From positions 62,001 through 126,000 of the forward strand of contig SWDT01000120.1 in assembly GCA_009193035.1 (NCBI GenBank): DNA of 64,000 nucleotides. The letters run 5' to 3'. Source of the stretch: Halicephalobus mephisto (taxonomy: Eukaryota > Nematoda > Chromadorea > Rhabditida > Panagrolaimidae). Under the pieces are notes generated by a model. The model ran no database searches. It was not told the origin of the DNA and worked only from the letters and a program-made list of their open reading frames with translations. Shown one piece after another: positions 25,101-37,600 of the stretch. Numbering within the stretch: position 1 is the first letter of the stretch; the number at the start of each line of letters is the position of its first letter. The translations under genes were made by a program, and so were the position numbers.

Positions 25101-28100
25101 AATTGAAAACTAGTCTTCAGAATCCAGGATTCCGAAAGTCAACTTCTGATTCAAATTCTATGAATTCTGAAGATTAATATTCAATGTGATTTTAGATTCG
25201 GAATCTACAGATTCGATTACTCTATTGAAAGTACTTTTTTCCAAATCTAATTGCAGAATTGGACAATGTCAAAGTGCAATTATAAAACAAACCTCTGAAG
25301 TTGATACTTGAGTAGAACTGATGGAATTCCATTGATCAACGATAGTTTTTATAATTCTTGCAGCTTCTTTCCAATTTACACTTTGGATATGTCTACAGAC
25401 AATTCTGATAACTTGAGCATTCAGAGGTACTGGTGAAGCATCAGAAAAATCTCCATGAGAAATTACAAGATAAACAATATGCAATAAATACATATGCATT
25501 GTTTGAGGACATCTGTCTAGCATTTCCGACAAAAAAACAGCAAGTTGAACACAATTTGGTTTAACTGCGTCAATCAAGTAATTAACAACACATTTTGTCC
25601 ATTGAAATCTATCTCGAGGAAATGTTCGATCATTGTATTGAATCATCATCTAAAAAATTTATTTTAATTATTTTTTAATAATTATAATCTTACTGTAGAT
25701 AAATGACTCAAAGGATGATCGTTAATTGTAAGTTCTGGACATTCTTTCAGAGCTTCGGGAAGTTGATCTTGACAGTAAGCAGAGACCGTCTGAGCTGCAA
25801 TGACACAAAGAGGAGTCATATTGTCGAATCCATTCAACAAATACGGTAATATTGTAGTTACTGTAAGAGCAAAAGCATTTGGAGATGCTACGACAGGTTC
25901 ATGAAGAATCGAAATACATTTAATCAAAAGTGAAACAGCAATTTCGTAACCAGATGAATAGATAGCACCTCGAGTGATCAATCCGACAAGTCCGGAAAAT
26001 CCGCTCCATTCTAATTCTTTGATCATTTTGTCTAATCTTTGGAAACATTGATCTCGATCCGATCCAACTGAATCCAAAATTTTGTCCATCAAATTAAGTG
26101 CAAGAAGATATTCATTATCGATGTGAGATTCCATCATAGCTATAGCAATTGACATAAGTTGTGCAAATGCGTTTATTCCTTCTTCATTTGTGACTGTTTC
26201 AACTTTCAAAGTAGCAGCACTTTTGGAACGATTAAGAGGAGTTGAAGTGATCAATGATCCATGAACTTCACTTTCCAGAAGCATAGAATGACGAGCATCT
26301 TTTTTGCTCGTCGATTTTGAAGACCAACCACTAGAATTCGCTGGAGAACTTTTCAACGGAGAATTCGCATCTGTCGAATCCGATGTGTTCAGATTACTGT
26401 GATTCTGATTCGACAATAAAGCCGGAGTGTAACTGATGGATCTATTATGTCCTGTCGGAGATACAGGAGACTGAATCAAAGATCTTCCAACTTCATCTGT
26501 TGAAATTTTCACATACGGTACGAGAGCTTGAAGACACAACATCATATGAGTGATGTAACATTGAGTATCATCATTATGATCTCCAACTAATTCAGCTAAA
26601 CGAGATAAAATTCTTCCAACCCATGGAGTTGGATTTTGACATAATGCAGAAGCAACTTGAAAAGATCTACTAGCATAGTGACGATTATTAATGGATAATG
26701 CTAGTTGCATTCCCACATCTGTCCATTTAAATTTAATTTTTGGAATTGTTGTTTCAAAATATTGACTTAAATGATGAACAAAACAATTTAATTGATCTGA
26801 ACTTTCCATTTTCCATCCACGAGGAACAATATCTTCACTAATCCAAAGTGGTTTATCCATTTTTTCCGATAGACAAAAAACAAGAGCATGAAGAAGTTCA
26901 TCGTTATTGTTGAAAACAGATTTAGAATTCAGAAGCATTTGTCGATATTCTGAATGAATTTCACTAACAAATGACGGAGTATCAGATCCAATTTGAATAT
27001 TATGTTGTCCATTGTAGAATATATTCGGATCTTCATTAGTTCCACTGTATTTTTCGATTATTTCAGCTCTATCCATCAAGAGAGCATTATTCAGAAGTAA
27101 ATTAGCTACTTGACTGTAGTTGGCTTCTGGAGAAGCAAACAAAACACATATATTAATTAATATTTTTCTTGCATGTCGACATACGATCGGTCTGACGGCA
27201 TCTAAACAAAGAACACTCACGTGAAGAATCGTCGTCAAATAAGAATTCCAATCTACAGTATTGTCTTCATCTGCTCCGATCAAATCACAAAGAAGAAACA
27301 AAGCCAAATTGCTTTTTGTAAAATGCACAATCGGCTGGTGAGTTTGAAGCAGGTACTGTAAATCGTCGTAATGAAGGGTGTTTTTAGGGGGCATTGTTAA
27401 ACTTTTAACTCCATTTGTTGCATTTTGTTCTTCTGATTCATTTTTATTTTCTTCATCATCTCCAGAAGGTTCATCTGAAGGTTCTTCTAGATCTCCATTA
27501 TGATGTTGCCATTTATAAAAAGGAACTTCGTTATGTCTTGTAAGTGAAAGTTTAAATTGTTCCGTCATAAGCGATAATTGATTCACTAAAAGGATGATTA
27601 ATCTTTCTCCACATCCATCTAACATGTATTTCACAATTTGTTTCGATATTGGAATCATCATTTCTGGTGAAAGAGAACACATAACGAATAAATATTGAAC
27701 AACAATCGCCAAATTAGTCGGATATTTCGAAACAAGGGTCCTCCAGAGACGACTTATGACATCTTTATGCTCGACAGGCCACTTGGCTGTGACGTACATG
27801 AGATTATTCAAAATCAATATTGTTCCTTCTGCATCACCGTATCCTCTCATGAAAGAAGTTTCTTCAATTTGAAATTCACAATTAGGATCAACAAGTTCAA
27901 TATTATCCAACCAATAAACAATTGCATTTAAAATAGAAACTTGAAGATCTGGTCGTGAACCTTTAAGTCGCTTAAATAACCTCGAAATAATCTCCATTGT
28001 TAACATTGGATATTTTTCAGCCAATTGTCGACACATCATATTTTGAGAAATCGGCATTATTCTTGAAGGATTGTAGAATTTTTTTGAAGATACTGTAGAA

Positions 28101-31100
28101 TCTAAAAATTTTTCACTTATAGATGAATCTGGTTGACTTGTATTTATCTCAATTGTATTTGAAATATCGGATGAACTATCTTCCAAAAATTCTTTTCTTA
28201 AAATTTGAGCAAGTAATCCGACAGATTGCCTGAGGGAAATATCAGCATCACCAGCGTAAACTTGACAAAGAACAAGCAAAGAATTAAAATCACAAGGATA
28301 AATTCTTTTGTTGAATAATATTACGATTGATTTGAAAAAACTTTGAGCAATATTAATCGATTGAGTATAACATGAATCAATCGCAGATTCTATCAAAGCC
28401 GAATTATGTTCATTCAAATGCAATACTGTAGCTAACCAATCTTCTCTGATATTTTGAATCTGAAAATAATTTTAAAATTAAAATTAAATATTTATTAACA
28501 CTTACAGTTTGACAATTTGATCTCATCACTATCTGAACCCAACTTGTTGGAGAAACTTCACTTGAAATTCTTTCAGGAATCGGTCCACAACAAAGAACCG
28601 AACAGAGGGCGTGCATCGCTTTCAATTCCACATAAGTACCGCTGTTTTGACTTCTTTGCCTGGAAAATAGATAATAATAAAGGTTATGCAACATTCGTGC
28701 CCTACACACTGGTATCCAAAACATTTTCGTTCAAAAAATTTGTCTAAATCGAATTCGAAAATTAAAAACAACTTTAGGTAAAATTATAATTTTTATAAAA
28801 TTTTAGATGTTTTTAGAATTGAATAAAAATAACCTAAACCAAAATCATTCAATTTCTGAATTCTGAATCCAAAGTTAAAATTGGAAATCAGTCTTCAGAA
28901 TCCAGGATTCTGGAAATTAACTTCTTGTTTCAGATTCAGAATTTCAATCACCCTATTTTTACTACTTTTTCTAAGAATATGTAAAAAATTCTATATCTGA
29001 AATCAAAATTGAAAACTAGTCTTCAGAATCCAGGATTCTGGAAATTAACTTCTTATTTCAGATTCAGAATTCATTGGTTCAACTAAATTATTACAAAAAA
29101 TTTTTATCTGAATCTAAGAACATTTAAAATTTTACCTCAAATTTCTATAAAAAGTAAAAGTTTGCCAAAACTGACTTAAAATTCAATATAAAAAATACAC
29201 AACGGTTAATTTTTGAGTTAAAAAGCTAAAACATAAATATCAAGTAATAATAACAATAATAAAGTTTAAAAAAATTTAAACAATAAAAATAAAAAAGTAA
29301 AAGTAATAAAAATTTAAATTTAAAAAAAGTAAAAGTAAAAATTAAAATTAAAATAAAAAAGTAAAAATTAAAATTAAAAACAAAAAGCAAAAGTAATTAA
29401 AATTAAAATTAAAATAAAAGTAAAATAAAAGCAAAATAAAAAAGTAAAAATTAAAATTTAAAATTTAAAATTTAAAATTAAACCTACAATCTACTACTAT
29501 GATTGTTCATAGAACTGACGGCTTCTGGACACCAAAACAAGAATAATGTCGCGAGTTCTTTTTTCTTTTCAGGTGAAAACAGATTTTTCCTTTGATCTAA
29601 CGGAACACTGTTGATTAATAATGCTACCGTTTTCGCAAAATGAAGTCGAAGATTAACAAGAACAGATGGTTCTCTATCACCGTCATTTTCTACTCCATTT
29701 TTTATACTAGTAATAAGTTCCATAAGTAAACTAGAAAGCTGTCCTGTCATTGAATCAATGAGATTACTGGATTGCAAGATTCCTCTCCACATCGCGATTT
29801 CAATGACTCTGATTAACTGCATTCTAAGAGCGTCTTTTCTTTTCTTTCTCCGAACATTTCCTTCAGCTTTTTGAATTTCTCTAATCATCCTGGCTAGGTC
29901 ATCCAATAACAAACTAAAAAAGTATATAAATATAACCGTATAAGTATACTTACAAATCAATATATAAATATATACATATATATCCATATACAAAGATACC
30001 CATATTCTGTATACACATATATAAGTATATATATCCATATATACACATATATAAATATATACATATACACATATATATCGACATGTGAATATATATATGC
30101 ATGTATATTCATATATAAATATATATGGATACCCATATATAAACACATACATATATAGATATATCCATGTATCCATATATATATGCATATACTATATATA
30201 AGTATATGAATGTATAAATAGTCATGTAAACTCCCAAAATCACTTACTCGAAACATTTAGGATTCGTCGAACCAATCCCCAAGACGACTGCATCGCGAAT
30301 ATCTCTTTTTTGCTCCCATCGTAACATTGGAGTGACTTTTTGAAAAAGATGAATACAGTTGAAAGAAGAAGTCGTTCGTGGAGTTCGAAGAGAGGCTGTC
30401 ATGCTTCTGACGGAATCCAAACTGTCCAAATTTCCGTTTGGAGAAAAACTTCTCGCTAGAATACTTGCTGACTGAGTGGGAGGTTGAGTAAGAGCACAGG
30501 ACATGACCAAGTATCGTTGCCACAAAGTGAGATAACTTGATTGATCCAAGGCGTCTCCACAAAGGACCGATGTTGTGGCTTTACTTTTGCTACTTCGAAG
30601 AAGTGAAGCTCTGTTTTCATTTTGAGGATTATTTGGATCAACAAATTGATTACAAGCATTCAATCTTATGAATAAAGCTGGCCAAGCAAAACTCACTGCT
30701 GTTGGACATTGTTCAGGCAAAAATTGGTATTCACAGTAACCAGACAAAGCACATGCCCACGGGTCCCAATGCAGATATTCATTGCCTTTATCGCTGTTGA
30801 CCAAGTTAGCATCAGTTTCAATGTGGTTAATCTTGTCACAAGCAGATATAAAATCCTGACTCCAACTTTGCTGAAAAATACCCATATATAAAAAATACCA
30901 AAGATAACATCCATATATGAAAAAAATTAACATCCATATATGAAAGTATTAAAATTGATATTCATATATAAGTTTTAAAATTAACATCCATATATGAAGT
31001 TTCAAAAACAATGTTCATATGTGAAAGGTTTTAAAATTAACATCCATATATGAAAAGTTATTAAAATTGATATTCATATATATGTTTTAAAATTAACATC

Positions 31101-34100
31101 CATATATGAAGTTTCAAAAACAATATTCATATATGAAAGGTTTTAAAATTAACATTCATATATGGAAGTTACTGAAATTAGTGCCCACATATGAACAATA
31201 TTGAAAATAATTAATTTAAAACTTACCCTTTCTCCTAATGGAACATGTTCGATGTACTTATTCAGAACGTACGGAGTAGCTTCATCCAGAACAGTCAAAA
31301 CAGGTTTATCATGCATTCCTGTATCCATCAGCCCTAGCAGCACCTTGACTTCTCTTAAAAGTACAAATGGAGTCCTTTTTTCTAGTTGTTTTGTCTGACA
31401 AAGCAGAGCCAGAGCGAATCCTTCGACGTTATGGAGCGCAATTGCTGGAGCATTGTTCATCAACGGCGACAAGTGATAATTAGGATTTCCGCCTTCAGAT
31501 TGGACACTATTATGAGTAGGTTTCGCATTTGTCACAGAAGTCGTCGCCACAATCATTCCTGCAGAATTGCTTATAATCGTTGTTCCTTTTCCTGTCGAAA
31601 TTCCTTGATTTTCTTTTTTTCGTTCTTGAATAATTGCCGATTTCCAGCAGCATAGTAATTGAATTAAGAATCTCACCGTAGATTCAAGAAGATTCGGAAA
31701 AGTGTCCTGAATATGATTCGTCAAAAAACTGACGTAACTGTGAATGATGTCTTCTCTCCAATCCACGCATTCGGTAATCAGATTCTGGAGCGTCAAGTAC
31801 GCCGTTTGACTTAATTCTTCCTCCATGTGTACTGTCATTCGGATCAACAAATCTATCAAATCGTAATGTGGCATGGGTTCGGGCAGAAGCCGGGGAATGG
31901 CGGCGATACATGTCCTAAAAAGGTCCAATTTCGGCTTCACATCTCCTCCCAGCAAATCCTCCGGTTCTTTTCCTTTAGTTTGTGATGAAGTTTTCATTAA
32001 ACATTTTCCAACTTGAGTATCTAATGTCCTCAAAATAGCGTCAAAAGCCTTTCTACAAGGCAAATAATACTGTTCTAATCCCAGTGATCTCGCCACATCC
32101 GCCGTAAGAGGTCTAGTAAGATAAGTTTTTCTTATTCTCTGTATTGTCCCACTGGCAATCGGGGCCAAAGTCCTCGGCATGCCCGGAGGCCCTTCCTTCT
32201 GCTGCAGTCCATCCGCAATCACCATCAACGCTCTGATTCCTATGTTCATTCTTTCCGGATTTATCGTCATCGAACTCGATCTATTTACTCTTTGACATCC
32301 GAGTAATTCGAAAATTATTTCTTTAAAAGCAAAATCTAATTTCTGTTGCGCAATAAAGTGAATTATTTTCACGAATATGTTCAACGGAGCATCACGCGGG
32401 ATCACGTATCTTTGATTTTTCGGAAAAATGCTGGAACAAATACTTTCAAGTCTGGATCTCGTCGCCGTGTTTCCTTCGCAATTATTCCGGATAATATAGA
32501 CCCACAGTAATCTATATAGAGATTCCAAAGCAACTCTGGAGATTTTAGAATCTCGATTTTTAAGATTCGGCAAAGTTGCATTCAAAAAATTAACCCAATT
32601 ATTTAGGAAAAACTTGCTCTGGCTGATGCACAGAAGACAAGTCAGCAACGGATAAGCGGCCATCCTATGCTGTTTCTTGCTCGCCAGATCGTAAGTAGGA
32701 CCATATAATTTATCCACGAAGGCTATCAAGGCAGGAATATTAGCTTCTGTCTTTATTTGCTGAAAAAATAAGTTTACTATATTAATATCCGTAATAAAGT
32801 CCAAAAAAACATTCTCAATATCCTAAAAATTTAACTTTTTAATTCTTTACATAACATTTAAAAAAACTGAGAAATTTGAATTTTCATAAATTTAAAATAA
32901 TTTAAAAATCTAATTTTTTATCATTTTTAAAATAATTTAAAAATCTAATTTTTTATCATTTTTAAAACTACAAAAAAACTTGATTTTTTATAATTTTCAA
33001 AATTATAAAAATTTGATTTTTTATATTTTGCTTAAAATGACAGAAAAATTTGGATTTTTGTACCATGTTTAATACTACACTTTTTAAACGACTCACCGCT
33101 GCTACAGGTAACAGTATTTCAACAAGCAGTCCAGCAACTGCATGCTTCAATTCCTTCTGTTTCAAATCGACTTCCAAGTAGTAAGAAGCGAGTTCGTCCA
33201 GGAAACTCACGCCTTGTTCTATCTCGCTCACTTGAGAAGTCTTGATTCTGTAGAACTTCATCGCTTTCAACAAGGAAATAATATTAGTCAACGTCGTCGC
33301 TGTCATCGGGGTTTCCTTCCGGACTTCATTCAGAAGCGAGAAAAACGTTCTTTGGATCAATCTAGCGTGGGACTGGGACAGAACACCGATGACTTCGGAG
33401 AAAGTCTCGGCCACGATGTTGTTGTTGTAGGAATGGATTCCATAAGGTTCTTTGTATCTTGCCGTTCCTTGACTGAAGGATAAATGAACAATGTAGTTGA
33501 CATACTGCTCACAATCAGCGGGATGGAAGTGGATTTGAGGAAGAAGTTCAATGAGGACGATACAGAACAAGTAATTCACAGTTAATAAGGCTTTTTGAGA
33601 CCGGTCCTTGTTTTCGCTGGAAATTCATATATTAAAAATTAAAAACGAATAAAAACAAATAAAAACGAACGTATTTAAGCTGTCCCGCTGCCGGATTTTG
33701 ATCTGGTCCTCGTACCACTTGATCAAGGCATCCAGAACTGAAGGCAAGCAAATTTCAGAAACGCTGCTCAAAGTCCTCAGTAAATTGTCCAAATAAGGTT
33801 CGTCGCATCTTCTAAGGGACTTGTTGAGTGATTTGTCCTGAAATTCATATATGAAATTTTACTTTTAAATTGCAAAAAATACCAATGGTTCTTCGGTCGA
33901 CAAAATTTGGATTTTTCTTTCAAACAACCCAAATAATTCCAACAATAAATTCTGAGCGATGAACTTCGCAGGAAGAGATCCGAAATCTATGGGCATGTTG
34001 TTGACTACCTTCAAAGTACCCCATGGCAATTCCGCAGCCACCACACTGAAAACAGACACTATTGCGAAATAATATCAACACTATCCGGACTCACGCTTCG

Positions 34101-34174
34101 TTATTACCCAGCTTCCAAGACCCCGGATCACTTTTTCGTCTGAGTAAGTCGTTACCCACTCTCCGATTAGCCAT
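22130..34174 (-). CDS. sax-2: Furry family protein (SAX-2)
   Basis: Fifteen exons are inferred, in transcript order: 34174-34095, 34045-33883, 33837-33671, 33616-33097, 32759-31227, 30870-30248, 29913-29488, 28659-28506, 28459-25694, 25649-25293, 24619-24371, 24326-24252, 24200-23034, 22991-22893 and 22846-22130. All phases fit, giving about 3031 aa, the normal size for Furry. Furry is a HEAT/ARM-like scaffold that works with NDR/LATS kinases (SAX-1 in C. elegans) in neurite and cell-shape control. Matches to the family include HYDLIDLLIRMTVHMEEE, MHALCSVLCCGP, KPLWISEDIVPRGW and RHYASRSFQVASALCQ. An acidic, low-complexity stretch (Asp/Glu runs) sits in exon 13. The ATG lies 21 nt after a tttttccag, likely a trans-splice or 5'-UTR acceptor. 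The exon 7 donor (gtaggt at 29487) was chosen because the canonical frame otherwise runs into a stop; it is the weakest join. Several introns carry repeats, listed separately. Confidence 0.93.
24770..25160. repeat. Palindrome-centred repeat in sax-2 intron 10
   Basis: Three diverged copies of a roughly 125-bp unit lie in this intron. Each is centred on the 17-bp palindrome CAGAATCCAGGATTCTG, or a variant in the third copy, with shared flanks such as 'ggaaattaacttct' and 'caccctatttttactacttt'. The same unit is found in a second intron of the same gene at 28790-29075. Confidence 0.85.
28790..29075. repeat. Second copy of the palindrome-centred repeat, sax-2 intron 7
   Basis: Two units here, each with a perfect CAGAATCCAGGATTCTG palindrome, are nearly identical to the first units in intron 10, including about 40-100 bp of flanking sequence on each side. 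The similarity begins before the palindrome at 'aaatcattcaatttctgaat'. Confidence 0.85.
29230..29485. repeat. Low-complexity A-rich (aaaattaaaagt)n in sax-2 intron 7
   Basis: About 250 bp is made of short, irregular repeats of aaaattaaaa, aaaagtaaaa and aaaaataaaa, directly next to the exon 7 donor. It has no coding capacity. Confidence 0.8.
29935..30235. repeat. (TATACA/TATCCA)n microsatellite in sax-2 intron 6
   Basis: About 300 bp of alternating atatatccatata, atatacatata and related hexamers fills the intron between exons 6 and 7. Apparent open frames through it (runs of Tyr and Ile) are artefacts of the repeat. Confidence 0.85.
30880..31200. repeat. Catatatgaa minisatellite in sax-2 intron 5
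   Basis: About ten copies of a motif close to 'aaaattaacatccatatatg' fill this intron, with a higher-order unit of roughly 110-120 bp present twice. The palindromic core TTCATATATGAA also occurs singly in other introns of the window, for example near 33845 and 57632. Confidence 0.85.
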
Positions 34175-34187
34175 TGTGTTTTCTCAT
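34167..34187 (-). promoter_or_regulatory. Short upstream ORF overlapping the sax-2 start
   Basis: After the tttttccag acceptor the leader reads ATTGAG ATG AGA AAA CAC AAT GGC TAA. This is a six-codon frame (MRKHNG, then stop) whose AATGGCTAA end overlaps the sax-2 ATG in another frame. If the leader begins at that acceptor, ribosomes meet this ATG first and stop 3 nt beyond the main ATG triplet. A role in tuning sax-2 translation is inference. Confidence 0.5.
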
Positions 34188-34329
34188 CTCAATCTGGAAA
34201 AATTATAAAAATTACAAAATCATCACGAGACAATCGATCATGAAAGTAACTCATTCAGCGAATTTACACTTCATCATCATGTATTGGGGTTTTATATTTA
34301 TTTCAATATTAATTTGGGAAATTTCCAAA

Positions 34330-34660
34330 ATGAAAAATGAAAAGTGTTGGAAACAACAGTAAATCAATGGACAAACTCAGCTGAGTTTCAAAAAAACAAA
34401 GGTTGGCATTTTGTTCCGAACGACAATAAACGTCCTTTTCTTTTGAATTTTGTCTTTCGAAATTTCATTAATATTCCTTTTATTTACTGCCTTAATTTCC
34501 TATTATTCAGATTCTGAAAATGAAAATGAAAAATATCAAAAACAACAGTAAATCAATGAACGAATTCAGCTGAATTTTAAAAAATAAAAACTGGCATTTT
34601 GTTCCGAACGACAATAAACGTCCTTTTCTTTTTGAATTTTGTCTTTCGAAACCTTATTGC
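34330..34660. repeat. Duplicated block in the divergent sax-2 / CWF19 promoter
   Basis: Two direct copies of about 130-140 bp lie 188 bp apart. Both contain 'aacaacagtaaatcaatg', 'ttgttccgaacgacaataaa' and 'cgtccttttctttt' followed by 'ttgtctttcgaaa'. The second copy ends about 20 bp before the CWF19 ATG at 34678. The conserved core is a candidate promoter element shared by the two divergent genes. Confidence 0.8.
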
Positions 34661-34677
34661 TCTTCTTCGGTTCTATA

Positions 34678-37600
34678 ATGTTCCGACGTCCAGGTTCAGA
34701 TTCTGAAGATGAAGATTACTATGGTGGTTCATCGTCATCCAAAAAGAATGAAATTGAATCTTCTCTCGAACGGGTAATGTCAGGACGTAACGCTCGAGAG
34801 CCTTCTGAAGAACCTGCTCCTTCCGAAGCTAATGAAGAAGAACTTCAACAAGAAATCATATCACGTGACGACTTGAATAAGATGGCTGCAAAGGTTCTGA
34901 AGGCGGAACTTAAAGGCGACAAGGTAAAATTTTTAATTTTTCATATTATTTATAAAATTTTCAGGACAAAGCTACTAAACTCAGTGAAAAACTTGAACGA
35001 GCTAGAAAAGCATTCGAAGCTACAAGTAGCTCGACCATTATGCTAGAAGTTGACAAACGGACAGGAACTGCCAAACCCGCCGGATTCAAGACGAGACATG
35101 ATCGAGCTAGGGAAGCAGAACACGAGATGCTCAACAAGTTCATCTCCAGTGGTGACCGTACTGAGCAGGAAATCAAGAAGAGGGAAGATCGTCGATCTCG
35201 TAAACGTGGGCCCGAAACTGAGCAAGATCAGATGAACAAACTTCGTCAAAGTGAGTTTGGTATTTTTATCCAATTTCGAATTACTTTATATTCCTATTTA
35301 CAACATCCTTTGCAAAACAACCGTATGCATTTAGTAATTAATTTTCTGACAGAAATACTGATTAGGTTCTGAAGTCAATGGAGTGTGGTGGATTTTGAAC
35401 ATTTCGAATCGATCAGACTACTTACAAAAACTCCTACGTACCCAAAATTGCAACTCTACTGGCACTGGGTATTAAGTTACGATAATGCTAAGTTAACCCG
35501 CGTAGTGATGATCAATATTTACTTATTTTTGCATACATGCTGCCTTAAGTAGAGCGACGACTGCGAAATCTTAGATTGAATTCGTGAACTTTGGCCTCTA
35601 GTCTTTTCAAGATGGCGGTCATGTCCGTGTTGTCTTGTTCGAAGCCTTGTTGACGACTTGCAAATGATTCTGAACCCCGATTGGTTCTTGCTAAAAATGG
35701 TATGATTGAGTACTTTCTGCAAAAATTCGTTTCCTCATTTTGATTGAAATTTTTGCAAAAAATCATGGAGAACGAACGTTTTAATTATTAGTGGCTGTTT
35801 TTGAAACACAATAGAATTTTATGGAATCTCGAAAAAATCTGCCACACCCAAGTTTTGATGGGATGGAGGAGAACCAGTGAATAAAAAATTGTTTGGAAGT
35901 TCGACCTTTTGTCTAACGAAGGGACGAGTAAGTAAACCAATTGCTTAAGTAATGCCCCAAAAATTCTGAATGAAATAAACATGATTTTGAGTTAATGTTT
36001 GGTGTGGTTAAAATGAGCTTACCTTCTGGAATGCGGGAATTCAAAGGAACAACTTGTGTCCCTTTTTCTTCTGCGGAGAATCTTGATGGTTTATTGGTCA
36101 CAGATGGATCTTCTACGTCGTCTGAACGACAGTGGATGTTCTCATAATAAACCGCTTTTCTGAATGGTCGCATCAAACGAGGGTTATCCAGTTGAGTTTC
36201 ACTAAGAAGTTCGCAAAATCCTTTTTCCTGAAAAAAGTAAAATTGCAAATGTTAGAACAACGAAATAATTACTTTCTGGTTCATGGGTTCGAAAAAATTA
36301 ACAGCATGACATTTGGGATTACTAATACAGTGCTCTAAGCATTCTGTGTGTTCCTTAACTGCTAATGTGGCAATCATTTCTCCAAAGTATACATAATCAG
36401 GGATAGCGTTACTTCGAAGACCTTCTGGGCAATCTGTAATTATAAATTAAGCAAGTAAAGAATCCTATTGATTACCGTTGTCATCGTAGGTGACATCATA
36501 GAAAGCAGGAGCTCTGGGAGGATTCAAATGAGCCCGTAAGTCTCCAAACCATTCAGTTGTACATAGTACTTGTGAAATCAATGTGACGATAAGTATGCTT
36601 TGGATCAACATGTCTATAAAGCAATCTATTATTGAATATCCGACTTGCTTTTGAATACAAATTAGTCGAATATGTTTCAGACGCCGCGTTATATTTTTGC
36701 TTTGTCTGCACGCTCGCGATTAAAGAGGAAGAATGTGAACAGGTATAAGTACGGTGTGCGTCCTGTTGATCTTCAGAAGACACGCCTTCTGAAGGAATCT
36801 CTATTGTGTGTGGCTTTCGAACTAAAAATAGTTCATTTAACTGTCCAAGAAGGTGGACCAAATTGAGACGGCGTAAAAATAATATTCACCGAAGAAATCA
36901 AAAAAATGGGGACTTTGAAGAAAAACAATTGTGACGTAAGCAAAAAAATTTTGATTTTAACAAGTTTATGACATTCTTGATCTGTTACAGATCGTTAAAT
37001 GTGCTCTTTTTCAATAATGATCGAAATTGTAATGAACTCTCGAGTCTGTCTATTGAAATATGGCAGACAATGACCTTCAAAAATAAAAACAAGTTGGCAA
37101 CGAAAACAGATTGTTGTTTAAGTAGTTTGTTTTTTTTCTAATTGAAAATTCCATAGATTCCGGAATCCAATAATTCGGGCTAATTACGTTTTCTCATTTT
37201 TTAAGAAAAATCTTTTTTGCGAACTAATTTTGTATGCACTCTCTCCGAAGGTGATCTTTTCTTTTTTAGCAAATGATCAGGAATTGGAATTTTTACAATT
37301 TTTTAAAGGGGTCTGATTTGAAAATTAGTAAATTAATGGAAATATTTTTTGACATTTAAAAAATGAACTGACATCGGGTTCAATGCCAAATTTCTGATAA
37401 AGTTGTTTTGGTCACAGAAGAATTTTCAAATTGCTGCAGTGATCTGATATTTTTTAGATAAAATTTTTTTTGATTGACTGAGAGACTGCGTGGCATGAAG
37501 GAATTTTTGTGAATTTGTTCTCTGATCGAAAAAAACTGAATTGTTCTTTTGAAACACGATTTTGAGGTTCATAAACATTCTTTTATTGGAAGAAAAAATG

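Noticed and set aside
29484..30256. Long Tyr/Ile-rich minus-strand frames
   Set aside because: Their N-terminal parts are read through the TATACA microsatellite; only the part from 29913 downward is sax-2 exon 7.
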